DNA of 64,000 nt from Bacteriovorax sp037444575 (GTDB taxonomy: Bacteria > Bdellovibrionota > Bacteriovoracia > Bacteriovoracales > Bacteriovoracaceae), in contig JBBIME010000007.1 of NCBI GenBank assembly GCA_037444575.1, forward strand, positions 186,001-250,000, written 5' to 3'. Position 1 is the first letter of the stretch. Each line of letters starts with the position of its first letter. The position numbers and the translations under genes were made by a program. Under the pieces are notes generated by a model, which made no database searches, was not told the DNA's origin, and worked only from the letters and a program-made list of their open reading frames with translations. This document shows, one piece after another, positions 26,266-34,930 of the stretch.

Positions 26266-26595
26266 ATGAAAATTTTAATAGCTCTCATTTTTACACTAAT
26301 TTCTCTTCCATCATTGGCAACTGAATCCTTCATTTGCACCAGTGGCAATTATGAACTTAGATTAAAAATAAGTGAGCAAGAAACTTTAAAAACTGTTCTC
26401 TGGACATTGAAGTTTGCAGGTGAAGAGACAGCAAGATTTGAAGGCACAGGAATATGGCAGAAAGAATCTGATTCAGTTGATGCCTTCTCTGCATATGATG
26501 AAAACACGGCTATTTCATATAAAAACAATCGCACCATTTTCGTTGATCCGAATGGTGAGGTCACATTGCTTTCCTCATGTGTCGCTGATCACTAA
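26266..26595 (+). CDS. small exported protein of unknown function
   Basis: 109 residues: a clear signal peptide (MKILIALIFTLISLPSLA), then about 90 residues with two Cys (FICTSG near the start, LSSCVADH at the end) that could form a disulfide. The pattern CTSGNYELRLKI ... GTGIWQ ... ISYKNNRTIFVDPNGEVTLLSSC looks like a small beta-sandwich. No family recognised. It lies 57 bp after the tRNA and converges with the ABC exporter operon (8 bp gap). Confidence 0.75.
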   Translation: MKILIALIFTLISLPSLATESFICTSGNYELRLKISEQETLKTVLWTLKFAGEETARFEGTGIWQKESDSVDAFSAYDENTAISYKNNRTIFVDPNGEVTLLSSCVADH

Positions 26596-26603
26596 TAAAT
26601 TAT

Positions 26604-27482
26604 CTATTTTTTTCCTTTAACCGAAGTTCCCTCTTTGATTATATCCCCAGGATAATTAATCACCACATCGCCTTCATTTAAGCCATCGGTAATTACCGCT
26701 TCTTCATTTCCATGCAATGAAAGAGTGACTGATTTTAGATGGGCCACACCATTAATGACTTGATAGACGGCCCAGTTGCTTCCTTGTCTTACAATAGCAC
26801 CAGCAGGAATTTTCAATGCAGAATCAAGTTTGGATACTTGAATGTTTAATTGGGTGTGAAAAGTATGCCCAAGTTTTTTCTTTAACTCAGCCGATAATTT
26901 TTGAGGTTCCATAATAACTTCAGTTCTCTCTTCTTCTACTCCAAGAGCAGAAATTTTGATGAACCCGGCCTTACTAATTTTTGTAACAGTTGCCTGAATC
27001 TCTTTAGCATCTCCCCACCCCGTGGCCTTGGCTAAATTTCCTACTTTGACTCTGGCGGCATCAGTAGTGAGAAGTTCTGAAACTATTTCTAATTCACTTG
27101 GATCCACTACTTCAACAATGGGTTCTCCACGATGAATAGGCCCAGCACTTTCGCGATAAATTTTTGTGATGACTCCGGCCACAGGAGATTTAACTGGCAC
27201 ATACTTTACGTCCCAAAATAATTCTGTGATCGTTTGATTTTTCTTAAGGATATCTCCAACTTTTAGATCAACACGTTTGATATCGCCCTCGGCAAATGCA
27301 GTTACAGTGTATCTGTTTTTAGCTCTAAAAAAACCATCCGCTAAAATTTCTTCCGAAAAGCTGCCTTTAGTTACTTTTGCCATTTCTACTTCAATGACTT
27401 TTGGTTTTAAAATGAAATAAGCGCCTCCAAAAATCAAAACTAGTGAAATAATCAAAATAATGTATTTAAGTTTTACTTTCAA
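26604..27482 (-). CDS. membrane-fusion (periplasmic adaptor) protein of ABC exporter
   Basis: 292 residues: one N-terminal membrane helix (about 7-25), then a biotinyl/lipoyl-like hairpin (GDIKRVDLKVGDILKKNQTITEL ... VPVKSPVAGVITKIYRESAGPIHRGEPIVEVVD), a beta-barrel part and a C-terminal domain (LKIPAGAIVRQGSNWAVYQVINGVAHL, GLNEGDVVINYPGD). This is the HlyD/MacA/DevB adaptor layout without a long coiled coil. It links the inner-membrane transporter to an outer-membrane channel. It is the last gene of the ATPase-permease-adaptor set, 3 bp after the permease stop. Substrate unknown. Confidence 0.88.
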   Translation of the reverse strand: MKVKLKYIILIISLVLIFGGAYFILKPKVIEVEMAKVTKGSFSEEILADGFFRAKNRYTVTAFAEGDIKRVDLKVGDILKKNQTITELFWDVKYVPVKSPVAGVITKIYRESAGPIHRGEPIVEVVDPSELEIVSELLTTDAARVKVGNLAKATGWGDAKEIQATVTKISKAGFIKISALGVEEERTEVIMEPQKLSAELKKKLGHTFHTQLNIQVSKLDSALKIPAGAIVRQGSNWAVYQVINGVAHLKSVTLSLHGNEEAVITDGLNEGDVVINYPGDIIKEGTSVKGKK

Positions 27483-27485
27483 TTT

Positions 27486-29849
27486 TTATTCTCGTGATTT
27501 TAATGCTTCTACCAAGCTTAATTTATCAATCATACGATAGATTTGCCATGAACATAATCCTAAAGAGATTAACACGACTAGAATGGCTTTAATATAGGTT
27601 TGAGTGTGAATGACAACTGGAAAGGCAAAAGTTTCAGTGTGAATCCCCTGTAAACTAAGCTTGGTCATCCAATAGCCTATAATACACCCAGGAATCAAGC
27701 ACAGAAAAATCTGAAGCGAAACCTCTGCTAAGATAAGAGTGAAAACTTCTCCTTTTTCAAATCCCATAACCCTTAGACTGGCCATTTCCCATGAACGTTC
27801 TGAAAAATTAACTCTAACCGAATTGTAGATAACCCCTACAGCGATCGCCATGGCAAAGAAGATGAGAATCGAAGTTGAAAGTTGAATAAGACTTCCCATT
27901 GTATTCTGAAATCCTTTATAGACAGATCCTTTAAGGATCACAGCTTCGATTCCGGGAATATTTTTAAATTCTGTATAGAGGAAATTTACTTTATTTGAAT
28001 CGGCCTTGATGGTTGCCATATTGTAACTTGCTTCTTCATCAAGAATTTTCCACAACTCCTGAATCTTCATTGAAGCAGTTAAGCCAACCAATTCATCGCT
28101 AAAGCCGGCAACCGTAATCATTATTTTTTTTGAATTGGATTCAATAAGCTCGACTTCAACTTTATCTCCCTCTTTTACACCCCAGGATTTTTGAAAAAAA
28201 CGTCCCAACATCAATCCGTTTTCCGGAAGCGTAATCTTATTTAAATTCAGCGACAGCGATTGTCGCATTTGAGTAGCATCCGGCCAACCTGTAAGTGAGA
28301 GTTCTTTTTTGTGATTGAGAAAACGGATCCGCACAGGTGTGACTCGATACCCTTCAATAGAGATCACACCTGTCGATTTGGATAATTCCTGCAATCCATT
28401 AAGAGAAACAGGTTTAAGTAAACTAACACTCAAGTCTTCGCGCTGGATTCTTTGAAATTGAGTATCTAACAACTCATAGAGCATATCACTCCAAGAAAAT
28501 GAAGTAACAATTATTCCAAGGGCCGTGGCCATTCCCAAAATGATCATCACCAATCGATCAGGTCGATGAAAAATATTTCTGAAAATCATTTTGGACAGAG
28601 GACGAAAACGCTTTTTACCAACTGCTCTATCAAAAAGATTTTTTTGATACACAGGAGGCATTGGAGGTCGCATCGCTTCAGCTGGAACCAGAGCAAAAGC
28701 ATTCCGAATACTCTGCCATGCCCCCAGCAATCCCGGAAGAATTCCTGAAAGCACGCAAATAATTAAAGCTCCATAACTTAGGTGAAATTTTAATTCTGGA
28801 AAATGAAAAAAATCCAAATACATTTTTGAAAAAATCTGCCCCAACCAAGCGCCAATCGCTAATCCTGGCAACGTACCAACCATCAAGATTAAAATGACTA
28901 ATGTGAGATAGTGACGAGCGACTTCCCAATTAGTAAAACCAATTGCCTTAAGAGTGGCGATTTGAGAGCGATTCAAAGCAATAAGACGAGAGAAGATCAC
29001 ATTCACCAGAAAGGCGGCGACACTTAAAAAAATAACAGGCGCAATAATCGCCATAGCTTTTTGTTGAACAATCTCATCTTCAACAAACATATTAGAGATT
29101 TGTCTGTCGCGAGCATAGGCTCCAAGCCCACCATAGGGTTTTAAGATTCGATCAAAGGAAGATAAAACATTTCCTGAAGTGGTATCGGGAGAAATACTCG
29201 CCGTCACACTGTTTATTGAGTCCTGAAGCTTGGCCAGTCTTGAAAGAGTCAAATACGACATCCATAGAACGCCATAGTGAATATCATCTGGCAGTGGAGC
29301 TGCAGAACTTAAGGCATAGACAAACTCTGGAGATATGGCAATTCCCACGACTTGAACAATTTCCAAATGCCCTTCGATTAGAATTTGAAACTGGCTTCCT
29401 GGAATTAATTTGTGGGCCTTGGCAAAACCTTCATGCACAACAACCTCGGCCACATTCCCCTCGACGGGAAGTCTCCCCATTCTCAGATAGAGTTTATTAA
29501 ATTGGGGTTGCCCACTTGTTGGCATAGAAATAATTCTTGTTACTGCCGGTTCATCTTGATTTGCCAAATTGGCAATACTATCAATCATGATTCTTCCATC
29601 AATATTTTCAACGCCAGGAATATTTTTTAATTCACCAATGATTCCCGATGGTGCTCGTTTAAATTCTGAAAAAATATCAGCAAAAGAATATTTGACGTAA
29701 AAATCATCGCGAGCTTTTTTTAAGGATTGGTAGGAACTCCAAGAGGCAAGAAGAATAGAAAGTCCTCCAATAACAATGAGAGCTATAGATAATGTCTGGA
29801 GTTTTAAATTCCAAAAATCACGAAAAAGTTTTTTATTAATTGCCAGCAT
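27486..29849 (-). CDS. MacB/FtsX-type ABC exporter permease
   Basis: 787 residues with two repeats of the FtsX/MacB layout: a first helix near residues 15-35, an extracytoplasmic domain, then three helices around 260-390 (IIAPVIFLSVAAFLVNVIF; LVILILMVGTLPGLAIGAWLG; YGALIICVLSGILPGLLGAW). A second set starts at about 430 (LVMIILGMATALGIIVTSF) and ends with three helices in the last 150 residues. The duplicated layout (about 800 residues) is typical of large lipoprotein- or peptide-exporting permeases. The ATG at 29849 overlaps the ATPase stop (TAATG). A GTG two codons earlier is less likely. Confidence 0.9.
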   Translation of the reverse strand: MLAINKKLFRDFWNLKLQTLSIALIVIGGLSILLASWSSYQSLKKARDDFYVKYSFADIFSEFKRAPSGIIGELKNIPGVENIDGRIMIDSIANLANQDEPAVTRIISMPTSGQPQFNKLYLRMGRLPVEGNVAEVVVHEGFAKAHKLIPGSQFQILIEGHLEIVQVVGIAISPEFVYALSSAAPLPDDIHYGVLWMSYLTLSRLAKLQDSINSVTASISPDTTSGNVLSSFDRILKPYGGLGAYARDRQISNMFVEDEIVQQKAMAIIAPVIFLSVAAFLVNVIFSRLIALNRSQIATLKAIGFTNWEVARHYLTLVILILMVGTLPGLAIGAWLGQIFSKMYLDFFHFPELKFHLSYGALIICVLSGILPGLLGAWQSIRNAFALVPAEAMRPPMPPVYQKNLFDRAVGKKRFRPLSKMIFRNIFHRPDRLVMIILGMATALGIIVTSFSWSDMLYELLDTQFQRIQREDLSVSLLKPVSLNGLQELSKSTGVISIEGYRVTPVRIRFLNHKKELSLTGWPDATQMRQSLSLNLNKITLPENGLMLGRFFQKSWGVKEGDKVEVELIESNSKKIMITVAGFSDELVGLTASMKIQELWKILDEEASYNMATIKADSNKVNFLYTEFKNIPGIEAVILKGSVYKGFQNTMGSLIQLSTSILIFFAMAIAVGVIYNSVRVNFSERSWEMASLRVMGFEKGEVFTLILAEVSLQIFLCLIPGCIIGYWMTKLSLQGIHTETFAFPVVIHTQTYIKAILVVLISLGLCSWQIYRMIDKLSLVEALKSRE

Positions 29850-30556
29850 TACCACTGAATCTCATTCAAACTCATACGCTTAGGATTTGTTATAATTGAT
29901 TTGATTTGCCCATCGGCCAGGCGAATCACTCGATCAGCAAGACCCGCAATGGCCGCATTGTGAGTGATCACGCAGACCATAGTGCCAAGTTCAGTGTTGA
30001 CTCGTAAAATCGCTTCCAATACTTGCTTTCCCGTTTCTACGTCGAGGGCCCCTGTCGGTTCATCACAAAGTAAAATATCCGGCCGTTTTGCAATCGCTCT
30101 AGCAATTGCAATTCGTTGCTGTTCTCCTCCTGAAAGTTGCGAAGGAAAATGATCAGCTCGTTTTGCAAGGCCTACTAACTCTAAAGCTTCGGAAGGTTTA
30201 AAGGGATTTTCAGCAATATCTGTTATCAGCTGAACATTTTCTTCAGCTGTTAAACTTGAAATAAGATTATAAAATTGAAAAACAAATCCAACATGATCTC
30301 TTCTAAACTGAGTTAATTCTGCAGGTGTAGAAGTGACTAGATTATGATCTTTGTAAAATACTTCCCCGGAGCTCGGATTATCAAGTCCTCCTAGAATATT
30401 CAGCAAAGTGGATTTTCCACTACCGGAAGGGCCAAGGAGCACGACGAACTCATTACTGTAGAGCTCTAAATCTAATCCACGGAGAGCCTGGACTTCTACT
30501 TCGCCATTCTTATAGATCTTTTTCAAGTTTTTTGCAGAAAATACTAATTCTCCCAT
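29849..30556 (-). CDS. ABC transporter ATP-binding protein (LolD/MacB type)
   Basis: 235 residues with all ABC motifs: Walker A GPSGSGKST (42-50), Q-loop FVFQFYNLI, signature LSGGEQQR, Walker B ILLCDEPTGALD and the H-loop CVITHNA. The sequence type is that of the MacB/LolD/FtsE group, which drives mechanotransmission or efflux rather than classical import. First gene of an operon with the permease and adaptor proteins that follow on the minus strand; the stop overlaps the permease ATG. Confidence 0.95.
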   Translation of the reverse strand: MGELVFSAKNLKKIYKNGEVEVQALRGLDLELYSNEFVVLLGPSGSGKSTLLNILGGLDNPSSGEVFYKDHNLVTSTPAELTQFRRDHVGFVFQFYNLISSLTAEENVQLITDIAENPFKPSEALELVGLAKRADHFPSQLSGGEQQRIAIARAIAKRPDILLCDEPTGALDVETGKQVLEAILRVNTELGTMVCVITHNAAIAGLADRVIRLADGQIKSIITNPKRMSLNEIQW

Positions 30557-30606
30557 AGCTTTTTAGAACCCTGTCCAAAGATTAAAATCATTTTATTAAA
30601 AACTGA

Positions 30607-30966
30607 TTATTTACTCGAAGCTCGCTCAATAACTTCTTTTAAAATGATCGCGTGATTTATTTTATCGTCATGAGCAGCGTAGAGCAAGGTTACATTTCGT
30701 TTTTGAGAGAGCTTTGCCAGAAGCTTTATCTCTTTTTGTGCTTCTTCATTATGAAGTTCTTTTTTGTACTCTTTTTTAAAATCTTTGAATTTAAGTGGAT
30801 CATGACCGAAACTTTTTCTTAGCTCTGAACTAGGACAAAGTTCTTTTGGCCATTCGTCAAAAGTTAAATCTGATTTTTTCATTCCTCGAGGCCACAAACG
30901 ATCTACTAAGACTCTATGGCCGTCAATTTTTTCTGGATTTTCATAAACTCTCTTAATTTTTACCAT
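30607..30966 (-). CDS. DUF488-family protein
   Basis: 119 residues that match the DUF488 (YeaO-like) family: RVYENPEKIDGHRVLVDRLWPRGMKKSDL near the N-terminus, WPKELCPSSELRKSFGHDPLKFKDFKKEYKKEL in the middle and KRNVTLLYAAHDDKINHAIIL at the end. The family is widespread but has no firm biochemical function. The ATG at 30966 has AGGTGG at good spacing; a GTG three codons upstream is less likely. Monocistronic or the distal gene before the ABC exporter, 50 bp away. Confidence 0.88.
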   Translation of the reverse strand: MVKIKRVYENPEKIDGHRVLVDRLWPRGMKKSDLTFDEWPKELCPSSELRKSFGHDPLKFKDFKKEYKKELHNEEAQKEIKLLAKLSQKRNVTLLYAAHDDKINHAIILKEVIERASSK

Positions 30967-31079
30967 AATTACCACCTATGTATATTGAAGTGTTTTCTCA
31001 AAGAAATATTTGCAAATAAATCGCCGGCATAGAAATTGCTCTTTTTAGTGGTAGTGAAGAGGTTAATAAGGAGTTAATT

Positions 31080-31367
31080 ATGAAGACAACAATTGCAGCA
31101 ATGATTCTACTATCCATTACTTCGTATTCAACAGCATTTAGCGCTGATAAGAATAAAACAATTGAAATGACTTTTGAACAACGTCAAAAAATGGCAACTG
31201 CTCATGAAAACATGGCGACTTGTCTGCGATCCGACAAAAAGATTGAAGATTGTCGCAAAGAGATGATGCAATCTTGTCAGGAAACGATGGGAAAGGATGG
31301 ATGTCCAATGATGGGAAAAATGCACGGGATGATGGGAAAAGGCATGATGAAAAAACAAGCTGAGTAA
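31080..31367 (+). CDS. small exported Met/Cys-rich protein
   Basis: 95 residues: a signal peptide (MKTTIAAMILLSITSYSTAFSA), a charged helical part with Cys at ATCLRSDKKIEDCRKE and QSCQETMGKDGCPMMG, then a Met/Gly/Lys-rich tail (GKMHGMMGKGMMKKQ). Clustered Met and Cys/His suggest metal (copper?) binding, but I know no named family. AAGGAG lies before the ATG. It is 28 bp upstream of the Fe superoxide dismutase gene and probably co-transcribed, which fits a metal- or oxidant-stress role. Confidence 0.75.
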   Translation: MKTTIAAMILLSITSYSTAFSADKNKTIEMTFEQRQKMATAHENMATCLRSDKKIEDCRKEMMQSCQETMGKDGCPMMGKMHGMMGKGMMKKQAE

Positions 31368-31395
31368 AATTAAAAATAGAAATTAAGGAGTTTTT

Positions 31396-32052
31396 ATGTT
31401 CATATTACCAGATTTTAACTTTGCAAATGTAGCAAATATCTCTCAAGAAACTTTCACATATCATTATGGAAAGCATTACAAAACATACATTGATAATCTT
31501 AATAACTTATCTAAAGATTTATCGACACATAATTTAGTAGATATAATCAATAGTTCTCAAGGTCCTTTATTCAATAATGCTGCTCAAGTATGGAATCACA
31601 CTTTTTATTTTCTAGGCCTTACTCCTCGAAGATCTAATTTGAAACCAGACTCTAATCTTAGTAATCAGATTGATACTCAATATGGGTCATTTTCAAATTT
31701 TAAAGAAGCATTCTTTAAAGAAGCTCTAAATCTTTTTGGTTCTGGCTGGACCTGGTTTGCATTAAATAAAGAAAGCAAGAAATTAGAGATTATCAATACC
31801 TCTAATGCCGTAGTTATAGATTTCAAAAAATATGTTCCTCTTTTAATCTGTGATGTCTGGGAGCACGCCTATTACATAGACTTTAGAAATGCTAGAAATA
31901 AATATTTAGAAGCTTTTTGGAATGTCATCAATTGGGAGTTTGTTGAAAATAATTATAACACTCAAAGCTTAGTTGACGTAAATGAAATAGTTCAACCACA
32001 AATTAGCATCAGCAACCCACATGGTTCTCCTGGAGATTATATAAGTTCATAA
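31396..32052 (+). CDS. sodB: superoxide dismutase (Fe type)
   Basis: 218 residues. Both SOD domains are present: YHYGKHYKTYIDNLNNL at the N-terminus and FGSGWTWFALNKESKKLEI, CDVWEHAYYIDFRNARNKYLEAFWNVINWEF at the C-terminus. Metal ligands are His23, His68 (QVWNHTFYF), Asp153 and His157. FNNAAQVWNHTFYF and SGWTW favour the iron-type (SodB) class. It dismutates superoxide to O2 and H2O2. There is no signal peptide, so it is cytoplasmic. It has a tail of about 30 residues beyond the usual end. AAGGAG precedes the ATG. Convergent with the chemotaxis operon. Confidence 0.93.
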   Translation: MFILPDFNFANVANISQETFTYHYGKHYKTYIDNLNNLSKDLSTHNLVDIINSSQGPLFNNAAQVWNHTFYFLGLTPRRSNLKPDSNLSNQIDTQYGSFSNFKEAFFKEALNLFGSGWTWFALNKESKKLEIINTSNAVVIDFKKYVPLLICDVWEHAYYIDFRNARNKYLEAFWNVINWEFVENNYNTQSLVDVNEIVQPQISISNPHGSPGDYISS

Positions 32053-32075
32053 CTGGAGGAGATGCTGATAAATAA

Positions 32076-33590
32076 TTAAGAAGCAAGAGACTTTTTGATT
32101 CTTGAAGTCACTGGTTCCATATTCAAAATAATCAAGACACCTTCTTTTTTCTCTTGCTCTTGAAACGTTATAATTTCTTTAATGTCATTTTCAAATTGGC
32201 TCTTCACGTTTTGAACCATCAAACTAGGAACCTTCATCTTCTTATCATCATCTACAGTCACAATACTTTCAACGGAATCAACAATAAGGCCGAATCTCTC
32301 ATCACCGCTTTCAAATATCAAAATCTTAGCATTTTCATTCTCTGCTTTAGTCTTCTCCATGACATATAGTGAGCGCGTATCAACGATAGTAACGAGCTTC
32401 CCTCTCAGATTTAATACCCCCTTTACAAAGAAAGGCATTCCGGGTGCTGAGATAATATCATCAGTGTAATTGATGATTTCTCGAATATCCCTTATGGAAA
32501 CGCCAAAGAGATGATCCAGCTTAAATGAGATATACGATTGCCTGTTAAAATGCTTCTTGCTTAGGTTTTTTTCTTCATGATTAGAACTATAAAACTTGCT
32601 ATGACCTTGAGTAATTTCAACAATCTCATCACTGGACAACACTTCCTGATAATTTAAAAGAATAACTTCTCCTATCTCATCTAAACAAATGCATCCAGAG
32701 AATAACTTAGAACGTTTGTTACTTAAAAGTGGAATCGGCATAATATCATTTATTGAATATGTATTGATACTTTCCACCACGTCCACCAAAAGACCAAACA
32801 GCTCTCTCTCAATTTTCAATATTATAATTCTTTGATCTTCTATTTTATTTTCCGCTCCCTCTGCAATTCCAAGAAGCTTGGATAAATCAATCACCTGAAC
32901 TGTTTGTCCTCTAAGGTTCACCATACCGATACAAAGTTCATGCTGAATTGCCGACTTTTGAATTTCTGGGACTTTGATAATTTCATGAATCCCGGATATC
33001 TCAAATCCCATTTTTACTTGATTAATCGAAAAAGAAATACATTTTTTTCGATTTGCGTGCTGATGGTTAGCACGAACCCTTCCATGATTATTAATATTTT
33101 GTTGCTCAATAATCTGTGGAATATTTTCGATTGAGAATAATGCGAAAGGATCAATAATCTGAAGGATTCTATTTCCATCTTCAAGCTTTATTGCTCCGGA
33201 TATAACCTTATGAGAACTTTCGGATGCATAAAAAAATTCATTGAGCATTAGTTGACTCACTCGAACTATTTCACTAGTTGAATCAAACAGAAGACCAACT
33301 TTTGCTCCTTCATGATCAATAATTCCAACTTTCTGAGATGACGAAAATTCCGCATCATCGAAATGTAAGAGAGATTTTAAATTTATAATTGGGATAATCA
33401 TCCCTCGCAAATTAAAGACGCCAAGAAGAAAGGCCGGAGCTAGAGGCATTTTTATTATTTTATCAGGAAAATTGACGACTTCTTGAATCGATTTAACATT
33501 TATCGCAACTTCCATTGATCCAATATTAAATGATCCAAAGATTTCATCCTTTGGTTTTAGTATTATGTTTTCCACATTTTGATTATTCAT
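32076..33590 (-). CDS. protein with three tandem CheW domains
   Basis: 504 residues made of three CheW-like domains (about 1-155, 185-325 and 345-500). Each has the CheW signature: GVFNLRGMIIPIINL, GMVNLRGQTVQVIDL and GVLNLRGKLVTIVDTR, and each shows the FGLLVD/VGLLFD strand before it ends. CheW couples receptors to the kinase CheA; single-domain CheW is usual (about 150 residues). A triple protein could bridge several receptors or kinases. No linker catalytic domain is seen. GAGGA precedes the ATG by 4 nt. Last gene of the receptor-cheR-cheD-CheW operon, 28 bp after cheD. Confidence 0.92.
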   Translation of the reverse strand: MNNQNVENIILKPKDEIFGSFNIGSMEVAINVKSIQEVVNFPDKIIKMPLAPAFLLGVFNLRGMIIPIINLKSLLHFDDAEFSSSQKVGIIDHEGAKVGLLFDSTSEIVRVSQLMLNEFFYASESSHKVISGAIKLEDGNRILQIIDPFALFSIENIPQIIEQQNINNHGRVRANHQHANRKKCISFSINQVKMGFEISGIHEIIKVPEIQKSAIQHELCIGMVNLRGQTVQVIDLSKLLGIAEGAENKIEDQRIIILKIERELFGLLVDVVESINTYSINDIMPIPLLSNKRSKLFSGCICLDEIGEVILLNYQEVLSSDEIVEITQGHSKFYSSNHEEKNLSKKHFNRQSYISFKLDHLFGVSIRDIREIINYTDDIISAPGMPFFVKGVLNLRGKLVTIVDTRSLYVMEKTKAENENAKILIFESGDERFGLIVDSVESIVTVDDDKKMKVPSLMVQNVKSQFENDIKEIITFQEQEKKEGVLIILNMEPVTSRIKKSLAS

Positions 33591-33618
33591 TTAATCCTCA
33601 TCCAAACTACAATCAATA

Positions 33619-34116
33619 TCACGTTGTCGTCTCTAGTCTGAGAACAGACACTGTTCCTGAAGTGCAATCAATAAACATTTTTCGTCCAATATCTCCGGCA
33701 ATGTCTACTTCTCGAACTTTGAACCCATACTTAGTTAAATACTTCTTCGCTGCTGCTATATTTTGAAGACCTATATGATCTACATTCTCCCTCGCTAGTT
33801 GTGACATCATATTGCCACCCCCTGCAATAGAAACTTCGATTTCACTAACATCGCCCTCTTTCACTTTTAATAAGGCCATTAGAGAAGGAACCGCCTGACT
33901 TACGTATTTGGCATTAATCACAAACGATGACTCGTGAGCCTCTGGCAATAAACAATGAGCAAGAGCACAGAGACCTTTTTTTTTCCACACAAAAGCAATT
34001 CCTACACACGAACCGAGTGTCGCTCGTAAGACTTCACCTTTTCTACCAACTTTTACTTCCCCAATGTTGACATGGATTCCATTATCATTGGCCAATCTTA
34101 GACTCCACTTTCTCAT
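33619..34116 (-). CDS. cheD: chemoreceptor glutamine deamidase CheD
   Basis: 165 residues with the CheD catalytic residues: Thr33 and Cys37 in ATLGSCVGIAF and His54 in ALAHCLLPE; the AGGGNMM glycine segment follows. CheD deamidates specific receptor glutamines, with CheR methylating the resulting glutamates. The ATG at 34116 is 32 bp inside the end of cheR; a TTG at 34095 with GGAG 7 nt upstream gives a shorter protein starting closer to the usual CheD N-terminus (HVNIGEV). Either way it is translationally coupled to cheR. Confidence 0.93.
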   Translation of the reverse strand: MRKWSLRLANDNGIHVNIGEVKVGRKGEVLRATLGSCVGIAFVWKKKGLCALAHCLLPEAHESSFVINAKYVSQAVPSLMALLKVKEGDVSEIEVSIAGGGNMMSQLARENVDHIGLQNIAAAKKYLTKYGFKVREVDIAGDIGRKMFIDCTSGTVSVLRLETTT

Positions 34117-34927
34117 AAACGAGGGCCAGTTTATATTTAAAAGGGGTGTTCAAGCTCCCTAATGATTCAGATTCTCCAATGACAAGAGTTCCGTTTGAGA
34201 TAAGGCTTTTGCTAATATTCAATAAAACTTTCTCCTGATCCACTGGCTTAAAATAAATCAGAACATTTCGAAGAAAAACAATATCGTAACAGTTTCGTTC
34301 TGCAGGAACATTATAAAGGTTATGAAGATTAAATTTAATTCTTGATCTAACTTCTGAAGTAACAAGAAAACAGTTCTCTTCAGGGCGCAAATATTTATCA
34401 AATAATTGTTTATTGGATATTTTAAAATGCTCGATTGATCGACCAGAATATTTAGCTTTCTCCGCGATTGCTATAACTTCGGAAGAAATATCAGTTCCCA
34501 AAATCTGATAATTAAATCCAACATTCTTCAGGCGATGTTCTTCGCAACAAATTCCTATTGTATAAACTTCCTCCCCTGAAGAGGATGCTGCTGACCATAT
34601 TCTCAATGTCTTTTTTGGATTTGCAGCAGTCCAGCTCGGAAGAAAATCTTTTAGAAAAAAATCCCAAACTCTTTGAGTTCTAAAAAATGATGTCTCGTTA
34701 GTGGTAACTAAATTAACAAATTCCTGGATTTCATTTTTATTGGAATTGAGATAATTAAGATATTGCTCATAACTTGATAATCCCAACTCCCTCGCTCTTG
34801 GACGAAGCCGTCCTTGAATTAAGATTTTTCTACTTTCGTTCATAGATATTCCAGTAAGCTTATGAATCAGCTCCAAAATTCTATTTAAAGTAGACAGATC
34901 TAACTCTTGAAATTCTCTGCTATTCAC
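34085..34927 (-). CDS. cheR: chemotaxis protein methyltransferase CheR
   Basis: 280 residues. The N-terminal helical domain (LSTLNRILELIHKLTGISMNESRKILIQGRLRPRARELG) precedes the SAM-dependent methyltransferase domain: NETSFFR, IWSAASSSGEEVYTIGI (motif I), LGTDISSEVI and CYDIVFLRNVLIYF. It methylates receptor glutamates for adaptation. It starts with GTG, with AGGA 7 nt upstream, 3 bp after the receptor stop. Adjacent cheD and the receptor gene support the role. Confidence 0.96.
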   Translation of the reverse strand: MNSREFQELDLSTLNRILELIHKLTGISMNESRKILIQGRLRPRARELGLSSYEQYLNYLNSNKNEIQEFVNLVTTNETSFFRTQRVWDFFLKDFLPSWTAANPKKTLRIWSAASSSGEEVYTIGICCEEHRLKNVGFNYQILGTDISSEVIAIAEKAKYSGRSIEHFKISNKQLFDKYLRPEENCFLVTSEVRSRIKFNLHNLYNVPAERNCYDIVFLRNVLIYFKPVDQEKVLLNISKSLISNGTLVIGESESLGSLNTPFKYKLALVYEKVESKIGQ

Positions 34928-34930
34928 AAA

